DNA of 64,000 bases, taken from the NCBI RefSeq assembly GCF_900626145.1, contig NZ_LR130817.1, forward strand, positions 772,698-836,697. The letters run 5' to 3'. The stretch is from Intestinimonas timonensis. GTDB lineage: Bacteria > Bacillota > Clostridia > Oscillospirales > Oscillospiraceae. Positions 32,114-40,624 of this stretch are shown one piece after another. The position numbers were made by a program, and so were the translations under genes. Each line of letters starts with the position of its first letter. Within the stretch, counting starts at the first letter, position 1. The notes under the pieces were generated by a model, which saw only the letters and a list, made by a program, of their open reading frames with translations, was not told the DNA's origin and searched no databases.

Positions 32114-32959
32114 TCATTTCGTGAGCAGGTCGTAAAGAGCCTGGGCACACTCCTCGTCGGAGAGAGCGTCCAGAGGGAGGTCCAGACCGTCCCGCCGGAG
32201 GGTCCAGCACAGCTCCACCGTCTCGGGGACGGTGAGCCCCACCGATTTGAGAGCCTCTACGTGGGAGAAGACATCCCTGGGGGTGCCGTCGGCCACCACT
32301 TTGCCCTTGGACATGACCACCAGCCGGTCGGCCTGAGCGGCCTCGTCCATGTGGTGGGTGATAAGGACCACCGTCACACCGGCGGTGAGATTGAGCTTTT
32401 TGATGGTATCCATGACCTCACGTCGGCCCACCGGGTCCAGCATGGCGGTGGGCTCGTCCAGAACGATGCACCGGGGCGCCATGGCCAGCACGCCAGCGAT
32501 GGCCACACGCTGCTTTTGTCCGCCGGAGAGAAGGTGAGGGGCGTGTTCCCGGAACTCATACATACCCACGGTCTTGAGGGCGTCGTCCACTCTCTGCCGG
32601 ATCTCCTCCGGGGGGACCCCCAGATTTTCTGGGGCAAAGGCTACGTCTTCCTCTACCACGTTGGCCACGATCTGGTTGTCGGGGTTCTGGAAGACCATGC
32701 CCACCGTGCGACGGATGTCCAGCAGCCGGTCCTCGTCGGCGGTGTCGATGCCGTCCACGTAGACGGTGCCACCGGTGGGGAGGAGGATGGCGTTCATATG
32801 TTTGGCCAAGGTGGATTTGCCGGAACCGTTGTGGCCCAACACGGCCACGAAGGAGCCGGAACGGATATTCAGATCCACGCCGTCCAGCACCACAGGGGTG
32901 ACGCCTTCGGCGGCGGGATAGGAGAACCGGAGGTCCCGGGTCTCAATGATGTCACTCAT
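32114..32959 (-). CDS. ecfA1: ECF transporter ATP-binding protein EcfA1
   Basis: 281 residues from MSDIIETRDLRFSY; the longer open frame overlaps the upstream gene and is rejected. Walker A GHNGSGKST, MVFQNPDNQIVANVVEEDVAF (typical of EcfA1), LSGGQKQRVAIAG, and Walker B CIVLDEPTAMLDP. The C-terminal helical extension is present. First of the ecfA1-orf-ecfA2-ecfT block. Confidence 0.95.
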   Translation of the reverse strand: MSDIIETRDLRFSYPAAEGVTPVVLDGVDLNIRSGSFVAVLGHNGSGKSTLAKHMNAILLPTGGTVYVDGIDTADEDRLLDIRRTVGMVFQNPDNQIVANVVEEDVAFAPENLGVPPEEIRQRVDDALKTVGMYEFREHAPHLLSGGQKQRVAIAGVLAMAPRCIVLDEPTAMLDPVGRREVMDTIKKLNLTAGVTVVLITHHMDEAAQADRLVVMSKGKVVADGTPRDVFSHVEALKSVGLTVPETVELCWTLRRDGLDLPLDALSDEECAQALYDLLTK

Positions 32960-32996
32960 GGTAAAAGACCTCGCAGTCGGGAAAAAGTGGCGGGGT

Positions 32997-33863
32997 TCAG
33001 CCCAGGCTGGTCCAGCGGCCGGTGGCGCCGCAGGGGAGGACCAGGCTGGTGTCGGTGACGGGGAGGCCCAGCTCCTGGCTGTGGGTGCGGCCGCCCCAGC
33101 GTTTTGAGACCACGGTCTCCAGAATGTAGGTGAGCACCGACGGGGCAAGGCCCGTGGTGTAGGAGTTGATGAGGAAGAAGAGGGGATCGTCAGAGAGGAC
33201 TCCGGCCACCAGGTTCACGAAGGGCCACAGGTTCTCCTCCAGCTTCCAGATCTCACCGGAGGGTCCCCGGCCATAGGAGGGAGGGTCCATAATAACGGCG
33301 TCGTACCGGCGGCCCCGGCGGATCTCCCGCTCCACGAACTTGCCGCAGTCGTCCACGATCCAGCGGATGGGGGCGTCGGCCAGGCCGGAGAGTTTTGCGT
33401 TCTCCCGGGCCCAGGACACCATGCCCCGGGCGGCGTCTACGTGGCAGACGGAGGCACCCGCCGCCGCGCAGGCCACCGAGGCGCCGCCGGTGTAGGCGAA
33501 GAGGTTGAGCACCGAGATGGGGCGCCCAGCCTTCCGGATGAGATCGGCGCAGAAGTCCCAGTTGGCAGCCTGCTCCGGGAAGAGGCCGGTGTGCTTGAAG
33601 TTCATGGGCTTGACCTGGAAGGTGAGGTCCCGGTAGCGGATCTTCCACTGCTCGGGTACGTCTTTTTTCTCCCACTGACCGCCGCCGGTGGAGGAGCGGG
33701 CATAGCGGGCGTCGGGCCGCCGCCACAGGGGATTGTCCCTGGGGGTGTCCCAGATGGCCTGGGGGTCGGGGCGGACCAAGATACGGTCCCCCCAGCGTTC
33801 CAGCTTTTCCCCTCTGCCGCAATCGATCAGCTCATAGTCCTGCCATTTGTCCGAGACCCACAT
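32997..33863 (-). CDS. Class I SAM-dependent (r)RNA methyltransferase, RlmI-like
   Basis: 288 residues from MWVSDKWQDYELID, chosen because GAGGAGG lies nine bases upstream. The catalytic half holds VLNLFAYTGGASVACAAAGASVCHVDAA (SAM-binding motif I) and VIMDPPSYGRG, the (D/N)PP-Y motif of base-modifying enzymes. The N-terminal domain is short and lacks a clear PUA domain. An rRNA cytosine methyltransferase is the best guess. It is transcribed towards the ecf genes, 37 bases upstream of ecfA1. Confidence 0.85.
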   Translation of the reverse strand: MWVSDKWQDYELIDCGRGEKLERWGDRILVRPDPQAIWDTPRDNPLWRRPDARYARSSTGGGQWEKKDVPEQWKIRYRDLTFQVKPMNFKHTGLFPEQAANWDFCADLIRKAGRPISVLNLFAYTGGASVACAAAGASVCHVDAARGMVSWARENAKLSGLADAPIRWIVDDCGKFVEREIRRGRRYDAVIMDPPSYGRGPSGEIWKLEENLWPFVNLVAGVLSDDPLFFLINSYTTGLAPSVLTYILETVVSKRWGGRTHSQELGLPVTDTSLVLPCGATGRWTSLG

Positions 33864-33966
33864 GGTGTCGCTCCTCCTCATTTTCTCTCAAGCAAATCGA
33901 TTAATTATACCATAAAAAAGAAGAAGGGTCAATTCATTCCCGAAGGGGGAGATTTGTCGGAACCCG

Positions 33967-33995
33967 TTGAGTTGTGGTGCGTCTTGTGATAAAAT
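33967..33995 (+). promoter_or_regulatory. Promoter of the divIVA-like gene
   Basis: TTGAGT (33967-33972), 17 bases, TAAAAT (33990-33995), about 60 bases before the start codon. Confidence 0.75.
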
Positions 33996-34054
33996 AAAAA
34001 ACAAACGATTCGGGCGCGTCCGTCCGGAGAGAACAGGAAACGGAGGATACACAC

Positions 34055-34753
34055 ATGGAGCGAGGGGAGCATACCTTCCGTACAGCAGTGGTGGGAGGGT
34101 TCAACCGCCAGGATGTGCTCAATTATATCGAGGCCACCGTCAGGGAGAGCCGTGAAAGAACGGCTGCCCTCCAGAAGGAGCTGCAGGAGCTGAGGGAGGA
34201 GCGCACGAAGCTCCGGCAGGAGAAGACGGCGCTGGAGCAGCAGGTGGAGACGCTGCGGAAGGAGACCGAGAAGCTGCGCAAGACCGGCACCGACCAGGGC
34301 ACCGAGCTGGGACAGGTCCAGGCGGAACTGACCCGGGAGCAGGAGACCTGTGCCGCCCTCCGGAAGGAGTTGGACGGCTACAAGGACCAGTGTGCCAAAT
34401 GGGAGGGGGGCGCCAAGGCCTACGATGACCTGAAGGACCGTACCGCCACCATCGAGCTGGAGGCCAGGCAGCGTGCCCGTGCCATCGAGAGCGCCGCTGA
34501 GGAGAAGGCAAAGAAGCTGCGCACCGAGGCGGAGCAGATTCTCTATAAGGTCCAGGCGGGCTATGGCCGCCTGCGTGGTGACGTGGACGCCACCATCACC
34601 CACGCCAGTGGGGAGCTGGGCCGGGTGGACAAGGCCCTGGAGCAGGTGCGCTCGGAGTTCGCCGAGCACGACGCCGCTCTGGAGAAGCTTCTCCAGTCCT
34701 GCAAGGATGTGGCCCGCAAGGTGCCCGATCCCCTCCCTCTGGAGGAAAAGTAA
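34055..34753 (+). CDS. DivIVA-like coiled-coil protein
   Basis: 232 residues. The N-terminus HTFRTAVVGGFNRQDVLNYIEAT matches the DivIVA membrane-binding and oligomerisation motif (F-x-R/x-Y). A long heptad-repeat region (about 30-115) and a second helical stretch (140-225) follow. Family members mark curved membrane at poles or septa and recruit partners. CGGAGG stands before ATG 34055. It is monocistronic, with a promoter upstream and a hairpin terminator after it. Whether it is DivIVA proper or a SepIVA/GpsB-like relative is not decidable here. Confidence 0.8.
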   Translation: MERGEHTFRTAVVGGFNRQDVLNYIEATVRESRERTAALQKELQELREERTKLRQEKTALEQQVETLRKETEKLRKTGTDQGTELGQVQAELTREQETCAALRKELDGYKDQCAKWEGGAKAYDDLKDRTATIELEARQRARAIESAAEEKAKKLRTEAEQILYKVQAGYGRLRGDVDATITHASGELGRVDKALEQVRSEFAEHDAALEKLLQSCKDVARKVPDPLPLEEK

Positions 34754-34780
34754 AAGGTCCTATCAGATTTGGTTTGGATC

Positions 34781-34826
34781 ACAGATCCGCCACCTCGCCG
34801 AACAGCGGCGGGGTGGCGGTCTTTCT
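34781..34826 (+). terminator. Terminator after the divIVA-like gene
   Basis: CCGCCACCTCGCCG/CGGCGGGGTGGCGG stem (34787-34800/34806-34819) followed by TCTTTC. Confidence 0.8.
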
Positions 34827-34979
34827 GTGTCGGAAAGGGGACTTACCCGACGAAATAACGGTATTTCCCCCTCAGGATAGGGGTAGAAATGTTTTTTGCC
34901 CTGTGCTAATATAATTATAATGTTCCCACATTGAAAAGCGCCGCAGCGGCGGCAGATCTGAAATCGGGAGGATCCAACG

Positions 34980-35825
34980 TTGAACTATCTCTTTTCCATT
35001 GCCATGGGTTTCTTGCAGGGCGTGGCGGAGTTTCTGCCCATCTCCAGCTCCGGCCACCTGACGCTGTTTCAGTACTTTTTCTCCCCGGAACAGAACCCGG
35101 AGGAGCTGGACATGCTCTTTACCATCCTGCTGCACTTCGGTACTCTGATCTCGGTGTGCGTCTACTACTGGCGTGACATCATCGATATGATCCGGGAGTT
35201 CTTCCTGGGCATTTCCGACCTTTTCTCCCGGCGTGGAAGTCACGAGGGGCGCCCGCCGGAGGCCCGGCGGCTGGTGCTGATGATTATCGTTGGCACGCTC
35301 CCCCTCTTTGCTGTGCTGCTGGTGAAGGACACGGTAGACGCCGCCTTCTCCAATGTGACCTTTGTCTCGGCGGCCCTCATCGCCACCGGCTTCCTGCTCT
35401 TCTTCTCCGACCGGATGGCCAAGGGCCGGAAGACTGCCCGCACCGCCACCATTCTGGATGCCCTACTGGTGGGCTGCGCCCAGGCGGTGGGCACTCTGCC
35501 CGGTATCTCTCGGGCCGGCTCCACCATCTCCGCCGGCATGCTCTGCGGCTTTGACCGCACCTTTGCCGTGCGCTTCTCCTTCCTGCTGTCCCTCCCCGCG
35601 GTGCTGGGTGCCAACATCCTGGAGATCGCCGACGCTGTCCAGGCCGGCGGTGTGGACATGTCCAGGCTCCCTATGTACATCGTGGGCATGGTAGTGGCCG
35701 GCGTGGTGGGCTATTTCGCCATCCGGCTGGTCAACCTGCTGGCCAACAAGGGGAAGTTCGGCGCCTTTGCCTACTACTGCTGGGCGGTGGGCATCGTCTC
35801 CCTGGTGGCCAGCTTCCTGGTCTGA
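34980..35825 (+). CDS. uppP: Undecaprenyl-diphosphatase
   Basis: 281 residues from TTG 34980 with CGGGAGG upstream. A polytopic membrane enzyme that dephosphorylates C55-PP to recycle the peptidoglycan lipid carrier; overexpression gives bacitracin resistance. Signatures: GVAEFLPISSSGHL (acidic motif, residues about 16-28) and LPGISRAGSTISAGM (about 172-186, with the essential Arg/Ser). An AT-rich tract with TATAAT (about 34913) upstream may hold the promoter. It precedes ftsK by 56 bases. Confidence 0.95.
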   Translation: MNYLFSIAMGFLQGVAEFLPISSSGHLTLFQYFFSPEQNPEELDMLFTILLHFGTLISVCVYYWRDIIDMIREFFLGISDLFSRRGSHEGRPPEARRLVLMIIVGTLPLFAVLLVKDTVDAAFSNVTFVSAALIATGFLLFFSDRMAKGRKTARTATILDALLVGCAQAVGTLPGISRAGSTISAGMLCGFDRTFAVRFSFLLSLPAVLGANILEIADAVQAGGVDMSRLPMYIVGMVVAGVVGYFAIRLVNLLANKGKFGAFAYYCWAVGIVSLVASFLV

Positions 35826-35881
35826 GCACATAAGATCGATCCCGGCGGTCCCGGCCGCCGTATTCCGGAAAGGATGGTTCC

Positions 35882-38614
35882 ATGGCGACCACACGAAAGA
35901 AGACGACGGGGGGGAAGCGAACGGCCTCCTCCGGCGGAAAGCGAAGCGGCTCCAGCAGCTCCGCCGCCAAGAAAAGCGGCGGCAGCCGCTCCAGAAGCAC
36001 GGCCCCCCAGCCCAAGCCCATCCGGCGGGAGGTGGGAGCGGTTATCTGCCTGCTGCTGGCCTTTTTTGCCGCCTTTGGCTATTTTAATATCCAGGCCATT
36101 TTTATTGACCTTTTCTGCAGCCTCCTCAAGGGCCTCTTTGGTTACGGTTTCTGGCTGGCCCCTCCCATGCTGGTGGTGGCCAGCTATATCCTAGCCTTCC
36201 ACCGGGGGCGGCCAGTGCGCCTGCGGCTGTGGTGTGCCCTGCTGACCCCCCTGGTCATGGGAGCCATTCTCCACCTTTTCCTCTATAAAGGGGAGTTTGC
36301 CTTCAGCATAGAGGCCATCGGCGGACTCTGGAAGCAGGGAGAAACCGTGCAATGCGGGGGTGTGGTGAGCGGTCTCATTGCTGAGACCCTAACTCTGGTG
36401 TTCAGCCCCATCGGCGCCGGGCTCATCCTGATCCTGGCCCAACTGCTGATGTTCCTTGGGGCCTTCCACCTCTCCGTTCCGGAGATCGTGGACGCCATTC
36501 GGAACCGTCCCCGCGCCGAGTATGAGTATGTGGAAGAGGAGGAGCCTGAGCCGGAGGAGCGGCCGGTCCGCCGCCGCCCGGAGCCGGAACGGCGGAGATC
36601 GGCCATTGACATCCCCGTTGACGATGGCCCAGCCCAGCAAACGGAGAAGCCCCAGACGCAAAGCCTCTTCCCCAGGAAGGAGCGCCTCTTCAACCGGAAG
36701 GCGGGGGCCATGCCCCCGGACCAGGTGCTCACCGGTGCCCGGCCCATGGCGGCGGAGCCGCAGCCGGAGCCGTCTGCCCCGCAGCCTGAGCCCGTTCCGG
36801 CACCGGCTGTCGAACCGGCTCCCGCTGTCCAACCAGTATCCGTCATACCGCCTGTCCCGGAGGTGGAGCCGGAGCCGGCGATTCTCCAGCCAGAGCCGGA
36901 GATCCCTGTGACACCCCCTCCCATGCCTCTGCCGGAGATCGTGCGAGAGCCCGCGGTGGAGAAGGTCTCCGCCAAGGAGGCGCAGGCCGAGGCGGCCAAG
37001 GTGGGGCAGGATATTGAAAAGACGATGGCGGAGAGCACCCCTGCCGTTTACCAGTACCCGCCGGTCTCCCTCCTCACTGAGGGAGGCGGCGACGTGGGGG
37101 CTGGTGCCCAGGCCGAGCTCAAGATGAACCAGGAGCGCCTGGCCGACACCATCCGCTCCTTCGGTATCGAGGCCCAGATCTCCGACGTGACCCGGGGCCC
37201 CTCGGTGACCCGGTACGAGGTGGAGCTGGATCAGGGCGTCCGTCTCAACAAGCTCACCAATCTCTCCGACGACATCGCCCTGGCCCTGGGCGCCACCGGC
37301 GTCCGTATTGCCCCTATTCCAGACAAGATCGCCACAGTGGGCATCGAGGTGCCCAACAAGCTGGTGAGCCCTGTCCACATCCACGAGGTCATCGACTCCA
37401 AGGAGTTCCGTGACCACTCCTCCAAGGTGGCCTTTGCCGTGGGTAAGGACATTGCGGGCAACTGTATCGTGGGCAATATCGCTAAGCTGCCCCACCTGCT
37501 CATCGCCGGTACCACCGGCTCCGGTAAGTCGGTGTGTACCAACTCCCTCATCATCTCCCTCCTCTATAAGGCCACACCGGAGGAGGTCCGCCTCATCATG
37601 GTGGACCCCAAGATGGTGGAGCTGGGCATCTACAACGGCATCCCCCATCTGCTCATCCCGGTGGTCACCGACCCCAAGAAGGCGGCGGGCGCCCTCCAGT
37701 GGGCGGTCACCGAGATGATGAAGCGCTACCGGGCCTTTTCTGAGGTGGGCGTCCGTGACCTGGCCTCCTACAACGCCCACGCCGCCAAGACCGAGGGCAT
37801 GGAGAAGATGCCCCAGATCGTGGTGGTCATCGACGAGCTGGCCGACCTGATGCTGGTGGCGGCCAAGGAGGTGGAGGAGTCCATTTGCCGGGTGGCCCAG
37901 ATGGGCCGTGCCGCCGGTATGCACCTCATCATCGCCACCCAGCGGCCCTCCGCCGACGTTATCACTGGCCTCATGAAGGCCAATATCCCCAGCCGTATCG
38001 CCTTCGCTGTGGCCTCCGCCCTGGAGTCCCGCATCATTCTGGACACTACCGGTGCCGAGAAGCTGGTGGGCCGGGGCGATATGCTCTATTTCCCCCTGGG
38101 CTCCGGCAAGCCCCTGCGTGTCCAAGGCTGCCTCATCTCCGATGAGGAGGTGGCTTCGGTGGTCTCCTTCATCAAGGAGCAGAGCACCGTGGAGTACGAC
38201 GAGTCGGTCATCCACGAGATCGAGCAGCACGCCGCTGAGAAGGAGAAGGGCGGCAAGGGTGTGGGCGGTTCCGCACCTGAGGAGGTGGGGGAGGAGTATG
38301 ACGAACTCCTGCCCGCCGCCATTGAGGTGGTGGTGGAGACCGGCATGGCCTCCGTGTCCATGCTCCAGCGGCGTCTCAAGCTGGGTTACTCCCGTGCCGC
38401 CCGTCTGGTGGACCAGATGGAGGAGAAGGGTGTGGTGGGTCCCTTTGAGGGTTCTAAGCCCCGGCAGGTCCTCATCACCAAGGAGCAGTGGCAGGAGATG
38501 CAGTTCAAGCAGGGCATGGTGGACCGTGCCCCTGAACCGGTACCCGACGAGCTGGAGTTTGAGGGCGACGCCATTCCTCAGAGTCGTGAGATGCCTCCCT
38601 TCGATATGGAATGA
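35882..38614 (+). CDS. ftsK: DNA translocase FtsK/SpoIIIE
   Basis: 910 residues. A basic Ser/Lys/Gly-rich start (1-45), four membrane helices (about 50-190), a Pro/Glu-rich linker (about 210-360), then the alpha-beta motor with GTTGSGKSVCTNSLI (Walker A) and VVVIDELADLM (Walker B). The C-terminal gamma winged helix (about 800-870, VSMLQRRLKLGYSRAARLVDQMEEKGVVGP) reads KOPS/SRS sequences. It pumps chromosomes through the septum. The stop overlaps the next start. Confidence 0.96.
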   Translation: MATTRKKTTGGKRTASSGGKRSGSSSSAAKKSGGSRSRSTAPQPKPIRREVGAVICLLLAFFAAFGYFNIQAIFIDLFCSLLKGLFGYGFWLAPPMLVVASYILAFHRGRPVRLRLWCALLTPLVMGAILHLFLYKGEFAFSIEAIGGLWKQGETVQCGGVVSGLIAETLTLVFSPIGAGLILILAQLLMFLGAFHLSVPEIVDAIRNRPRAEYEYVEEEEPEPEERPVRRRPEPERRRSAIDIPVDDGPAQQTEKPQTQSLFPRKERLFNRKAGAMPPDQVLTGARPMAAEPQPEPSAPQPEPVPAPAVEPAPAVQPVSVIPPVPEVEPEPAILQPEPEIPVTPPPMPLPEIVREPAVEKVSAKEAQAEAAKVGQDIEKTMAESTPAVYQYPPVSLLTEGGGDVGAGAQAELKMNQERLADTIRSFGIEAQISDVTRGPSVTRYEVELDQGVRLNKLTNLSDDIALALGATGVRIAPIPDKIATVGIEVPNKLVSPVHIHEVIDSKEFRDHSSKVAFAVGKDIAGNCIVGNIAKLPHLLIAGTTGSGKSVCTNSLIISLLYKATPEEVRLIMVDPKMVELGIYNGIPHLLIPVVTDPKKAAGALQWAVTEMMKRYRAFSEVGVRDLASYNAHAAKTEGMEKMPQIVVVIDELADLMLVAAKEVEESICRVAQMGRAAGMHLIIATQRPSADVITGLMKANIPSRIAFAVASALESRIILDTTGAEKLVGRGDMLYFPLGSGKPLRVQGCLISDEEVASVVSFIKEQSTVEYDESVIHEIEQHAAEKEKGGKGVGGSAPEEVGEEYDELLPAAIEVVVETGMASVSMLQRRLKLGYSRAARLVDQMEEKGVVGPFEGSKPRQVLITKEQWQEMQFKQGMVDRAPEPVPDELEFEGDAIPQSREMPPFDME

Positions 38615-39030
38615 GAAACATGAACGGCTACAAGATCGTATCTGCGGGTGAGCTGGAGGGCCAAGCCATCCACACCGGCCTTCGAAGCTATAATCGGAGA
38701 TTTGTACCGGATATGGAGGACCTCTCCCTGGCGGTCATCAATGAAGCAGGACAGATCATCGGCGGCTGTGATGCGTTCCGCATGGGAGAATTGGCCATGC
38801 TGGATGTGCTCTGGATAGCGGAGGAGCATCGGGGCGCCGGCCTGGGTGGGTACATTCTGCATCAGTTGGAGGAAAAAGCCCTCCGGCAAGGTGCCAAGCG
38901 GATGGAACTCAACACCTTTGGTTTTCAGGCGCCCGGCTTTTATGAAAAACTGGGTTACCGCCGTTTTGGTGCGATTGAACCGGCGGTGGGGACCTATGGC
39001 CACTACTTCTATGTCAAAGACTTGACCTGA
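38611..39030 (+). CDS. GNAT family N-acetyltransferase
   Basis: 139 residues; the ATG overlaps the ftsK stop by ATGA, though MNGYK nine bases later is an alternative start. The acetyl-CoA-binding motif A is EEHRGAGLGGYILHQLEEKA, and motif B ends in GFYEKLGYRRFG. The substrate is unknown. It is translationally coupled to ftsK and followed by a strong terminator. Confidence 0.9.
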   Translation: MRNMNGYKIVSAGELEGQAIHTGLRSYNRRFVPDMEDLSLAVINEAGQIIGGCDAFRMGELAMLDVLWIAEEHRGAGLGGYILHQLEEKALRQGAKRMELNTFGFQAPGFYEKLGYRRFGAIEPAVGTYGHYFYVKDLT

Positions 39031-39036
39031 ACAAAC

Positions 39037-39080
39037 AAAAACCCCGGCGCGGCACCAATGGTGCCGCGCCGGGGTTTTTT
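39037..39080. terminator. Strong bidirectional terminator
   Basis: A perfect 16-bp stem ACCCCGGCGCGGCACC/GGTGCCGCGCCGGGGT with an AAT loop, A- and T-runs on both sides, between convergent genes. Confidence 0.95.
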
Positions 39081-39095
39081 GCTGCCTGCTGCTGA

Positions 39096-40466
39096 TTAGA
39101 GTACAAGAGTACCGTTTTCATCCTCCAGCAGCAGGAGGATCTTCTCCTCCTGACCATTCTGGGCATTGACATAGACGATGACATGGCGGCCGTCCTCATC
39201 CTGGCACTTGAATTCGTGGCACAGGACCTCGTATTCTCCGCCGGTAGGGATGACGGCCAGCTGGTGGGATAGGACGGTGAGGGCGGGGGAGACTACGGCC
39301 TGAGCCTCCGCCTCGGTGACGGCGGGGGCGGGGAGGTCACGGATCATATGGTTCATGAGGTAGCCCTCCGACTCAAAGCCCACCACACGGCCGGTGTCCA
39401 GGGCCACGGAGACCTTTACCAGGTCGGGGTAGCAGAGAACGCCCCCCTGAACGGACGCAAAATTGATGGTGATCACGCCGCCCTGGTCGATGAAATAACT
39501 CTCACGCATAGAGGGATAGCCCCGGGATGCCAGGAAATCCCGGGCCAGGGCAGCGGCCTCCTCCTGGGAGAGTGTAGCCGTTCCGGCGGAGCGGGAGTTG
39601 ATGGCCTCCAGCACCAGACCACCCTGCTTGGTCACCTCCACGTACAACTCGCCGCCGTCTACCGCAGCGGAGAAACCGTAGGTGGGCAGGGTGCCCTCTC
39701 CGGAGGAGACCAGGGAGAAGAGCTCCGGTTCCAGGTCAAAGAACTTGGCGGCGGCAAGGCGGGCGTCTTCCTGGGTGACCTGGGCCAGACCCTCCAGCAT
39801 CCGGGGCGCCCGTCCGGTGATGTGGTCGGAGAAGGGACCGTCGTAGATAAGCGTGGGCAGTTCGGGAAAGTCCTCCTCAACGGTCTGGTAGACAGAGCCT
39901 GCCAGCTCTTGACCGCCGCCCTCCTGGCCGGAGAGCCGCGCTTCCGCTGTGTCCATATCCTCCAGTGTGGCCGCCCCGGAGAGCAGATCGGCCTGGAGGG
40001 CGGAGACCTGACTGGACAGGGTGGCCGCTGCGTCTGCCAGACTGCGCAGGCCCTCCCGCTCCTCCTCGGAGCAGGTGCCGTTTACCGCCGCCGAGCGGGA
40101 GAGGGCGGCGGCGTAGTCACCGGTTTTGGCCAGAAAAGCGGCAGTCTGCTCCAGCTCAATGTTACCGTAGGGCAGTTCGCCCAGCGCCATCTGGGCCGAC
40201 ATGGCCCGGCCAAAGATCTGGGTGCACAGGGCGCCCAGCATGGAGGGGGTGGTGGCGTACACACCCTTTTGCAGGTCGGTGCCCAGCTGGCCCAGGTTGG
40301 CCGAGAGCTCGGCGAAGGCGTGGAGCCGGTTGTTGGTGAGATAGCGCCGGTAGGCTGCCGCCTCCATCTGGCCTTGGACGGCCAGGCCGGCTACCACCGC
40401 GAAGGCGGCGGCCAGGAAACTCACCCTCCGTGCCAGCTGCCTGGGACTTTTTTTGCGTTGTTCCAT
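39096..40466 (-). CDS. ypeB: Germination protein YpeB
   Basis: 456 residues from ATG 40466 (GGAGGCGC upstream). An N-terminal membrane or signal helix (about 15-34) is followed by a helical domain with AYRRYLTNNRLHAFAELSANLGQL. Three PepSY-like repeats make up the C-terminal half, ending with QNGQEEKILLLLEDENGTLVL. YpeB holds the cortex-lytic enzyme SleB in spores and is needed for its stability. sleB, usually adjacent, is not in this window, but the gene is good evidence that the host forms endospores. Confidence 0.9.
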   Translation of the reverse strand: MEQRKKSPRQLARRVSFLAAAFAVVAGLAVQGQMEAAAYRRYLTNNRLHAFAELSANLGQLGTDLQKGVYATTPSMLGALCTQIFGRAMSAQMALGELPYGNIELEQTAAFLAKTGDYAAALSRSAAVNGTCSEEEREGLRSLADAAATLSSQVSALQADLLSGAATLEDMDTAEARLSGQEGGGQELAGSVYQTVEEDFPELPTLIYDGPFSDHITGRAPRMLEGLAQVTQEDARLAAAKFFDLEPELFSLVSSGEGTLPTYGFSAAVDGGELYVEVTKQGGLVLEAINSRSAGTATLSQEEAAALARDFLASRGYPSMRESYFIDQGGVITINFASVQGGVLCYPDLVKVSVALDTGRVVGFESEGYLMNHMIRDLPAPAVTEAEAQAVVSPALTVLSHQLAVIPTGGEYEVLCHEFKCQDEDGRHVIVYVNAQNGQEEKILLLLEDENGTLVL

Positions 40467-40544
40467 CAAGAGCGCCTCCTTTCCACCCTAGGATGGACAG
40501 CGGCCGCAAAACTCATTCGGCAGCAGATGGTGAAATATTTGCCG

Positions 40545-40588
40545 TATGCCGTTGGCATATTGATTTTTTCCAGACGAGGCAATATAAT
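40545..40588 (+). promoter_or_regulatory. Promoter with an overlapping palindrome
   Basis: TTGATT (40560-40565), 17 bases, TATAAT (40583-40588). The palindrome TATGCC-GTT-GGCATA (40545-40559) abuts the -35 and may be an operator. Confidence 0.75.
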
Positions 40589-40624
40589 GAAGAAGCTATA
40601 TTTTGCAAGAGAGAAGGCAGGAAC